A DNA stretch of 64,000 nucleotides. Source: Sellimonas catena (GTDB lineage Bacteria; Bacillota; Clostridia; Lachnospirales; Lachnospiraceae). The notes under the pieces are model-generated. The model worked only from the letters and a program-made list of their open reading frames with translations, was not told where the DNA came from and did no database searches. Numbering within the stretch: position 1 is the first letter of the stretch; each line of letters begins with the position of its first letter. The stretch lies in NCBI RefSeq assembly GCF_045063725.1, contig NZ_CP173695.1; one strand, written 5' to 3'. Below are positions 1 through 5,698 of this stretch, piece after piece. Made by a program: the position numbers and the translations under genes.

Positions 1-1261
1 CGATATGCTGTGTGATTCCGCCGGCCTCTCTGTCTGTTACATTCGTGTGACGGATTGCATCGAGGAGGGAAGTCTTACCATGGTCAACGTGTCCCATAAC
101 GCAGACAACCGGTGGACGTTTTTTCATCTTCTTTTCGTCCTCTTCTTCCTCTTTTAAGAGCTCTTCGATTACATCGATTTCTTCTTCCTGCTCGCAAAGC
201 ACGTCAAACTCCATTGCGATCTCCTCTGCAGTATCAAAGTCGATCTCCTGGTTGACTGTCACGATTTTGCCCTGAAGGAACAGTTTCTTGACAATAGCGG
301 ACGGCTGGATCTTCATCGCGTCTGCCAGCTCCTTGATGGTGAGCATCTTCGGAATTGTGATCTGCTTGATCTGCTCTTCCTTCTTCTCCTGCTTCGGCTG
401 CGGTTTCTCCATTACAGGCTGCTGGTTCTTCCTGCCTTTTCCCTGCTTCTGGCCAAACCTGCCTTCCCGTTCATCATCGCGGTCATAGTCTTTCTTCTTA
501 TAATTATCCTTCTGGTTTCTTCTCTGCGGCTTCTGCTCGGCTACCATCGGTGCCGGGATAGACGGTCCGTTGTTTCTTCCGTCTCTTGATCCTCTGCCCT
601 GACGGTCTCTGTCACGATCTCTTCCGTCGCGGGAATCTCTGCCCTGGCGGTCTCTGTCGCGATCTCTTCCGTCGCGGAAATCTCTTCCTCCCTGACGGTC
701 TTTATCGCGGAAATCCCTGCCCTGGCGGTCTCTGTCTTTATTATCTCTTGATCCTCTGCCCTGACGGTCTCTGTCACGGTCTCTTCCGTCACGGAAGTCT
801 TTTCCTCCCTGGCGGTCTTTATTGCCGTCTCTTCCCTGACCCTGACGGTCTCTGTCGCGAAAATCTCTTCCCTGACGGTCTTTGTTTCCGTCTCTTGCCG
901 GACGGTTATTGTCGCGCCCTCTCTCCTGGGCAGATACGTATCCTTCTCTCTTTTCCTTATCCATTCCTGTTCTTCCTGACGCCTGCTGTCCGCCCGGTCT
1001 CTGGGCACCTCTTGCGTTCTGGCGTCTTTGTCCTCCCTGTGTGTTCTGAGGCCGGAAAACCTGAACAATAGTTTTCTTTTTCGGAGCTTCTGCATTGTGT
1101 CCGGCGCTTCCGAATTTCTTCTTCACATCCTCCACCTGCTGCTCTGTCAGAAAACTCATGTGGCTTTTCAGGTCCGCTCCGTTCCCTTTCAGATAATCCA
1201 TAATTTCCTTGCTCGTTTTATCTATCTCTTTTGCTAATTCATGTACTCGCACTTTTGACAT
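1..1261 (-). CDS. infB: Translation initiation factor IF-2, N-terminal part (cut by window edge)
   Basis: IF-2 is the GTPase that places fMet-tRNA on the 30S subunit. About 420 codons are visible and the C-terminal part lies beyond the left edge. The start ATG follows AGGAGG at a spacing of 7. Residues 1-50 form the small helical IF-2N domain (MSKVRVHELAKEI). Residues about 114-229 are an Arg/Asp/Gln/Gly low-complexity repeat. A second IF-2N-type domain (TIPKMLTIKELADAMKI) follows, then an acidic stretch. The GTPase begins with the G1 loop GHVDHGKTS and the switch region GGITQHI just before the edge. It is the last visible gene of the rimP-nusA-ylxR-ylxQ-infB operon. The identity is certain; the length is unknown. 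Confidence 0.97.
   Translation of the reverse strand, partial: MSKVRVHELAKEIDKTSKEIMDYLKGNGADLKSHMSFLTEQQVEDVKKKFGSAGHNAEAPKKKTIVQVFRPQNTQGGQRRQNARGAQRPGGQQASGRTGMDKEKREGYVSAQERGRDNNRPARDGNKDRQGRDFRDRDRQGQGRDGNKDRQGGKDFRDGRDRDRDRQGRGSRDNKDRDRQGRDFRDKDRQGGRDFRDGRDRDRDRQGRDSRDGRDRDRDRQGRGSRDGRNNGPSIPAPMVAEQKPQRRNQKDNYKKKDYDRDDEREGRFGQKQGKGRKNQQPVMEKPQPKQEKKEEQIKQITIPKMLTIKELADAMKIQPSAIVKKLFLQGKIVTVNQEIDFDTAEEIAMEFDVLCEQEEEIDVIEELLKEEEEDEKKMKKRPPVVCVMGHVDHGKTSLLDAIRHTNVTDREAGGITQHI
575..922 (-). repeat. RD/RQG-rich tandem repeat inside infB
   Basis: Degenerate repeats of units such as DGRDRDRDRQGR and RDFRDGRD encode roughly residues 114-229 of IF-2. The DNA repeats as GACAGAGACCGTCAGGG-like blocks. 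Linkers between the N-terminal domains and GTPase of IF-2 are known to be variable and low in complexity. This one is strongly charged and probably unstructured. It is coding sequence, not a CRISPR array, because unit length and spacing are irregular and the reading frame is kept. Confidence 0.85.
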
Positions 1262-1284
1262 CCAACTACCTCCTATATGCAATT

Positions 1285-1599
1285 TTATTCTTCTTCCACT
1301 GTCAGCTGTTTCTTAATCTCGTCCGCAAATCCCGCATCTGTCACCGCAGCACTTGTGCGGAATTCTTTTCCCATTGCATGACCCAGGGTGTCCTGATCTG
1401 CATAAAACAGAATCGGAACGTCGTAAAAGCTGCACATGTTACGGAATTTCTTTTTTGTATTCTCAGAGGCATCCGCGGCGATAATCACAAGATAAGCCGT
1501 CCCTGACTTGACCGCCTGCTCTGTCTGAAAGTTTCCGCTTTTTGTCTTTCCCGCCCTGGTAGCCAGACTTAAAAGTGACAGACCTTTATTCAGTTTCAA
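1285..1599 (-). CDS. ylxQ: YlxQ, L7Ae-family RNA-binding protein
   Basis: A 104-residue member of the L7Ae/L30e/S12e/Gadd45 family that binds kink-turn RNA. The sequence after the start, KLNKGLSLLSLATRAGKTKSG, is the conserved N-terminus of the family. I chose a TTG start (1599-1597) because AAGGAG lies 10 nt before it and the protein then begins as in relatives. An ATG ten codons further upstream would add a non-conserved extension. The gene overlaps the end of ylxR by 14 nt and sits 23 nt before infB. The exact cellular role of YlxQ is not well settled. Confidence 0.9.
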   Translation of the reverse strand: MKLNKGLSLLSLATRAGKTKSGNFQTEQAVKSGTAYLVIIAADASENTKKKFRNMCSFYDVPILFYADQDTLGHAMGKEFRTSAAVTDAGFADEIKKQLTVEEE

Positions 1600-1858
1600 T
1601 CTGCTCCATCTCCTTTTCCAGCTGTTCATACACTTCGTTTGGAATCGCCTGCTTAAAAGAGCGTTCCAGCCCTTTGTTCTTTACTGCTTTTAGAAAACAA
1701 TCTCTGGAAAAGCAGAGGTAGGCTCCTCTTCCGTTTTTTCTTCCTGTTGCGTCCAGAAGGAATTCCCCTTCCTTCGTGTGGATGACGCGGAGCATCTCCT
1801 TTTTGTTTTTCATCTCCCCGCACCCGACACATTTGCGCATTGGGATCTTTTTATTCAT
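1586..1858 (-). CDS. ylxR: YlxR (RnpM), DUF448 RNA-binding protein
   Basis: A 90-residue YlxR protein with the family motifs MRKCVGCGEMK near the N-terminus and GRKNGRGAYLC further on. YlxR has been described as a modulator of RNase P and is also called RnpM. The ATG overlaps the last codons of nusA (ATGAATAA arrangement), so the two are translationally coupled. Longer in-frame extensions run through the nusA tail in another frame and are not conserved. The position between nusA and ylxQ is the standard Firmicutes order. Confidence 0.93.
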   Translation of the reverse strand: MNKKIPMRKCVGCGEMKNKKEMLRVIHTKEGEFLLDATGRKNGRGAYLCFSRDCFLKAVKNKGLERSFKQAIPNEVYEQLEKEMEQIETE

Positions 1859-3050
1859 CACTTTCATCCCCGTAACTTTCTTCTTCATCAATGTCGTCTT
1901 CGTATGCGTCATCCTCATAGACGTCGTCCTCATAAACGTCATCTTCATAAATGTCCGACTCGAATACACCTTCTTCCATCGGCATATCCATGTAGTTTGC
2001 CGGAAGTTCTCCGGATTCGATTGCCTGAGTCTCACTCTTGATGTCGATCTTGTATCCGGTCAGTCTTGCGGCCAGTCTTGCATTCTGTCCTTCTTTACCG
2101 ATGGCAAGAGAAAGCTGGTAATCCGGCACGATGACGCTTGCCGTCTTCTCTTCCGGATCTGCCGCAACCGAAATAACCTTCGCCGGACTCAGCGCGTTTT
2201 CGATGAGGATGGCCGGGTTGTCGCTCCAGTTGATGATGTCGATCTTCTCGCCACGTAATTCGTTCACGATGGCATTCACTCTCTGTCCGTTCATTCCGAC
2301 ACATGCTCCAACCGGATCCACGTCCGGATCATTGGACCATACGGCAATCTTTGTACGGGATCCTGCTTCTCTTGCAATGCTCTTGATCTCAACAATACCG
2401 TCTTTCACCTCAGTCACCTCGGACTCAAAGAGACGTTTTACAAGCTCCGGATGGGTACGGGATACGAGAATTTTCGGTCCTTTTGTCGTATTCTTTACTT
2501 CTACCACGTAAAGTTTGATACGCTCTGTCGGTTTGAATACTTCCCCTTTGACCTGCTCGTTTTCTGTCAGCATGGCGTCTGCCTTTCCAAGATCAATGCT
2601 GATGTTGCGTCCCACATAACGCTGCACGATTCCTGTCACAATGTCTTTTTCCTTCTCAAAGTACTGATCATAAACGACCTTGCGTTCTTCTTCCCGGATC
2701 TTCTGGAGGATCAGGTTCTTCGCGTTCTGTGTCGCAATCCGTCCAAAGGATTTTGAATCGATCGGTACCTGTACAATATCGCCAAGTTCATATTTGGAGT
2801 CCATCATCTTTGCATTTACAAGACTGATCTCCTCCTCCGGATCTTCCACTTCCTCCACTACGGTCTTCTCAGCGTAAACCGCGAAATCGCAGGTCTCACG
2901 GTTCATCACGACCTTAATATTATCCGCTTTTTTGAAATGGTTTTTGCAGGCGTTCATCAGGGAATTTTCAATTGCGTCCAGCATGGTCTCCTTGCTGATG
3001 TCCTTCTCCTGTTCCAGTATGGTAAGTGCTTCCATTAATTCTGTACTCAT
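1851..3050 (-). CDS. nusA: Transcription termination/antitermination factor NusA
   Basis: A 399-residue NusA. The N-terminal RNA-polymerase-binding domain (MSTELMEALTILEQEKDIS) is followed by S1 (about 135-200) and two KH domains. KH1 contains VGACVGMNGQRVNAIVNELRG and KH2 contains AIGKEGQNARLAARL. As in most Firmicutes it lacks the two C-terminal repeats of E. coli NusA. It ends instead in an acidic tail with repeated YEDDV/YEDDA units (about 366-399). NusA promotes pausing and intrinsic termination. It overlaps ylxR by 8 nt and follows rimP by 22 nt. Expression may be self-limited through the leader described at 3580-3645. Confidence 0.97.
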   Translation of the reverse strand: MSTELMEALTILEQEKDISKETMLDAIENSLMNACKNHFKKADNIKVVMNRETCDFAVYAEKTVVEEVEDPEEEISLVNAKMMDSKYELGDIVQVPIDSKSFGRIATQNAKNLILQKIREEERKVVYDQYFEKEKDIVTGIVQRYVGRNISIDLGKADAMLTENEQVKGEVFKPTERIKLYVVEVKNTTKGPKILVSRTHPELVKRLFESEVTEVKDGIVEIKSIAREAGSRTKIAVWSNDPDVDPVGACVGMNGQRVNAIVNELRGEKIDIINWSDNPAILIENALSPAKVISVAADPEEKTASVIVPDYQLSLAIGKEGQNARLAARLTGYKIDIKSETQAIESGELPANYMDMPMEEGVFESDIYEDDVYEDDVYEDDAYEDDIDEEESYGDESDE

Positions 3051-3072
3051 TGCTTTCTTTTCCTCCTAAACA

Positions 3073-3540
3073 CTAAAAATCAAATGCCAGCCTGATCAAT
3101 GCAATCTCTTTCCTGTCAAACTTCTGTTTTGTTCCATCTTCATAAGAAATCGTCACAGAATCACTGTCATATTCCTCTAACACTCCGGTAAACTCTTTCT
3201 GCTTGTCAATCATCCGGTATGTCCGGATCTCCACTTCTTCCCCGATGCTTCTTGCAAAGTCCCTGTCTTTCTTTAACGGTCTTCCAAGCCCCGGCGAACT
3301 CACTTCCAGGATATAGCTGTCGTCGATAAAATCCTTTTTATCCAGAAGATCAGAGAGCTCTCTGCTTACGACCTCGCAGTCGTTGATGGCAATTCCGCCC
3401 GGCTTGTCGATATAGGCCCTTAAATACCAGGTGCCAGCCTCTTTCACATATTCTACGTCAACCAGTTCAAACTCATACTTCGTAAGGATCGGAATCAGCA
3501 ATTCCTCTGTTCTTTGTTCGTAGCTTTCTCTTTTTGACAT
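3073..3540 (-). CDS. rimP: Ribosome maturation factor RimP
   Basis: A 155-residue RimP (YlxS/DUF150 family) needed for 30S subunit maturation. The N-terminal domain includes the conserved VDVEYVKEAGTWYLRAYIDKPGGI and SSPGLGRPL. The C-terminal Sm-like domain carries VTISYEDGTKQKF. The start is preceded by AAAGGATG. It is the first gene of the nusA-infB operon, with a sigma-A promoter about 130 nt upstream. Confidence 0.96.
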   Translation of the reverse strand: MSKRESYEQRTEELLIPILTKYEFELVDVEYVKEAGTWYLRAYIDKPGGIAINDCEVVSRELSDLLDKKDFIDDSYILEVSSPGLGRPLKKDRDFARSIGEEVEIRTYRMIDKQKEFTGVLEEYDSDSVTISYEDGTKQKFDRKEIALIRLAFDF

Positions 3541-3579
3541 CCTAACATCCTTTCTCTTTCAGATTTTCATGCCTGTCAT

Positions 3580-3604
3580 AAAAAACCGTCCTGTATGCGG
3601 ACAA
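3580..3604 (-). promoter_or_regulatory. Weak terminator-like hairpin in the rimP-nusA leader
   Basis: In transcript sense, a 6-bp stem (TTGTCC/GGACGG, two G-U pairs, 7-nt loop) is followed directly by six U residues, about 40 nt before rimP. An alternative pairing GCGG/CCGC would use part of the same stem and exclude it. A weak stem with a U-run suits NusA-dependent attenuation, which is known for the B. subtilis nusA operon. That it works this way here is inference. Confidence 0.5.
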
Positions 3605-3618
3605 CCCGCAGAATTAAA

Positions 3619-3645
3619 GAAGAGTGAACATGACGTCCACTCTTC
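3619..3645 (-). other. Leader hairpin upstream of rimP
   Basis: A perfect 8-bp inverted repeat, GAAGAGTG and CACTCTTC with an 11-nt loop, lies between the promoter and rimP. It could stabilise the leader RNA or take part in attenuation together with the hairpin at 3580-3604. It has no U-run of its own. Confidence 0.5.
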
Positions 3646-3671
3646 TGCCGATTTCTTATGTAACTATATGC

Positions 3672-3700
3672 ACTATAGCACGTTTTTTTGACAAAATCAA
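3672..3700 (-). promoter_or_regulatory. Sigma-A promoter of the rimP-nusA-ylxRQ-infB operon
   Basis: On the minus strand, TTGATT (3700-3695) and TATAGT (3677-3672) are separated by 17 nt. The predicted transcript starts near 3665, giving a leader of about 125 nt before rimP. Confidence 0.75.
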
Positions 3701-3729
3701 GGTTTTTTGCCGATTTTAGCGGTTTTCTC

Positions 3730-4497
3730 CTATTTTACGATATCGAGAATGCCTCTGATGTCGAGAATCACATAGTCTGCTCCCGCATCCTTGTAAATTT
3801 TCTCCGCTCTTTCGTACTGTGCTTTCTTTTCTTCTTCGGAAAGAGCGTCAAATTCCTCTTTGGAGAGTCCGAGAACAGAACTTCCTTCCAGGATTCCGAC
3901 CGCTTCCATTCCTGCGTTCTTTCCTTCTTTAATATCGGATACCGTATCTCCGACTTTGATGACCTTTCTCACATCAGAAAGTCCAAGTGCTTCCATGTTC
4001 TTGAAGATCATGTACGGGTACGGACGTCCGTGGTTTCCCACCGCATTCGGGCTGAACCAGCAGTCCGGCTCATATCCGAGCTCTTTTGCCTTCGGAGCAA
4101 CGATGGCCATCATATCATCGGTGTATCCTGTTGTGGATCCTATCTTCATTCCCATCTCGCGGAGCTCTTTCACCGTTTCGATCACGTACGGTTTCGGATC
4201 TGCGAAGTTCGGAAGGTTTTCCAGAAGTTTCTTCTCGCTGAGCTCGTAAACCGCATGGACATCTTCCTCGGTCCAGTCTCTTCCATATTTTTCTTTCCAC
4301 AGTCCGCTGATGCGTTCTCCCTGAAGCATGGTCCGGATATGGTCGATTTTAAGCATTCCCATCGGTCCTCTGACCTCCTCCATGGTCGGGTCAATTCCGT
4401 ATTCATGGAAGGAATCGAGGAATGCCTGTACCGGTGCAAAGCATCCGTAATCCACTGTCGTTCCTGCCCAGTCAAAAATCACTGCTTCGTATTTCAT
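3730..4497 (-). CDS. phnX: Phosphonoacetaldehyde hydrolase (phosphonatase)
   Basis: A 255-residue HAD-superfamily enzyme that splits phosphonoacetaldehyde into acetaldehyde and phosphate. The HAD nucleophile motif is FDWAGTTVDYG, with Asp9 as nucleophile. Lys50 in GPMGMLK matches the Schiff-base lysine of characterised PhnX. VGDTVSDIKEGKNAGM is the conserved acidic motif near the C-terminus. Length is normal. Its ATG lies 1 nt after the phnW stop, so the two pathway steps are coupled. It completes 2-aminoethylphosphonate breakdown and releases phosphate. Confidence 0.96.
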   Translation of the reverse strand: MKYEAVIFDWAGTTVDYGCFAPVQAFLDSFHEYGIDPTMEEVRGPMGMLKIDHIRTMLQGERISGLWKEKYGRDWTEEDVHAVYELSEKKLLENLPNFADPKPYVIETVKELREMGMKIGSTTGYTDDMMAIVAPKAKELGYEPDCWFSPNAVGNHGRPYPYMIFKNMEALGLSDVRKVIKVGDTVSDIKEGKNAGMEAVGILEGSSVLGLSKEEFDALSEEEKKAQYERAEKIYKDAGADYVILDIRGILDIVK

Positions 4498-4498
4498 C

Positions 4499-5593
4499 TT
4501 AGTTTCTTTCCTTTAAAAATTCTGAAATGATTGCTGTCACCTTTACCATATCTTCCGGATAGATCTCTCCGATGTTTCCGATACGGAATGTATCTGCATC
4601 CGTTACTTTTCCCGGATAAATCGCGTATCCTCTTTCTTTGATGTACTGGTACATATCCTGGAAGGAGGAGTTGTGGTGTTCCGGATAGTAGAAGGTTGTA
4701 ATGATCGGTCCCTGAACATCTGCTCCTACATATGGCCTGATGCCAAGCTCTGCCAGATTTTCAATGAGAATCTGATTATTCTTCTCATAGCGTTCCTGCC
4801 TCTTTTCGATGCCGCCTTCTTCCTCCAGTTCGCGGAGCGCCTGTCTGAATGCAAGTACCACATGAGTCGGTGATGTGTATCTCCATTTTCCGTCTTTTTC
4901 CATTGTCTCCCACTGATCGTAGAGATCAAGAGAAAGGCTTCTTGCTTTTCCTTTGCTCTCCATCAGTTTGTCTCTTCTGCAGATAATAAAGGAGAATCCC
5001 GGAACACCCTGAATACATTTGTTGGCGCTGCTGATGATGAAATCAATACCAAGTTCTCCCACCTGGATATCCACGCCGCCGAAGCTTGACATAGCATCCA
5101 CGATGAATGTCTTTCCTCTTTCTTTTACTACTTTTGCAACAGATTCGATATCATTTAAGATTCCGGATGTCGTCTCGCTGTGCACCATGGCAACGTGCGT
5201 AATCTTTGCATCCTCATCCAGATATTCCGCGATCTTTCCGGCATCCGGTACTTTATCAAAATCCTCTTCATAAAGAACGTAGTCAATTTTTGCATGTTCC
5301 GCAATTGATGCCATACGCTTTCCGTAAGCACCGTTTGCTGCGATCAGAAGTTTTTCATCTTCTCCAATGACGCTGGTCAGTACAGACTCCACGCCGAATG
5401 TTCCGCTTCCCTGCATCAGGACAACGGTGTAGTCCTCCTCGGAAACATGAGCCAGTTTTAACAGTTCTTTTCTGATCTCCTGTGTAATCTGTTTGTAGTC
5501 GTCATCCCATGTGCAATGGTCAAACAGCATCTCCTTTTTTACAGTATCCGTTGTGGTGAGCGGTCCTGGTGTGAGTAATTTGTAGTTCTTCAT
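4499..5593 (-). CDS. phnW: 2-aminoethylphosphonate:pyruvate aminotransferase
   Basis: A 364-residue PLP-dependent class V aminotransferase that converts 2-aminoethylphosphonate plus pyruvate to phosphonoacetaldehyde plus alanine. It starts at the conserved MKNYKLLTPGPLTTT. An upstream in-frame ATG would add a basic non-conserved leader. Lys192 in SSANKCIQG is the PLP Schiff-base lysine, and Asp166 in IVDAMSSFGG contacts the pyridine nitrogen. Upstream lies the transporter; downstream, 1 nt away, is phnX. Together they form an AEP catabolic operon. Confidence 0.95.
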   Translation of the reverse strand: MKNYKLLTPGPLTTTDTVKKEMLFDHCTWDDDYKQITQEIRKELLKLAHVSEEDYTVVLMQGSGTFGVESVLTSVIGEDEKLLIAANGAYGKRMASIAEHAKIDYVLYEEDFDKVPDAGKIAEYLDEDAKITHVAMVHSETTSGILNDIESVAKVVKERGKTFIVDAMSSFGGVDIQVGELGIDFIISSANKCIQGVPGFSFIICRRDKLMESKGKARSLSLDLYDQWETMEKDGKWRYTSPTHVVLAFRQALRELEEEGGIEKRQERYEKNNQILIENLAELGIRPYVGADVQGPIITTFYYPEHHNSSFQDMYQYIKERGYAIYPGKVTDADTFRIGNIGEIYPEDMVKVTAIISEFLKERN

Positions 5594-5644
5594 GATTTTC
5601 GTTTTCCTTTTTCCTGTATTTTCGCATCCGCTCGGACGCATTGA

Positions 5645-5675
5645 CAGACCGCCGGCCTTATTTTCCGGCAGTCTG
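5645..5675 (-). other. Intercistronic hairpin between transporter and phnW
   Basis: An 11-bp inverted repeat (CAGACTGCCGG/CCGGCGGTCTG in transcript sense, one G-U pair) with a 9-nt loop sits in the 105-nt gap. There is no following U-run, so it is more likely an mRNA-stabilising or processing hairpin than a terminator. Confidence 0.5.
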
Positions 5676-5698
5676 CATTTGTCTTAATTGATCATGTC

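Noticed and set aside
575..922. Regularly repeated DNA blocks that look like a CRISPR array
   Set aside because: Units vary in length, there are no unique spacers, and the frame encodes IF-2 throughout.
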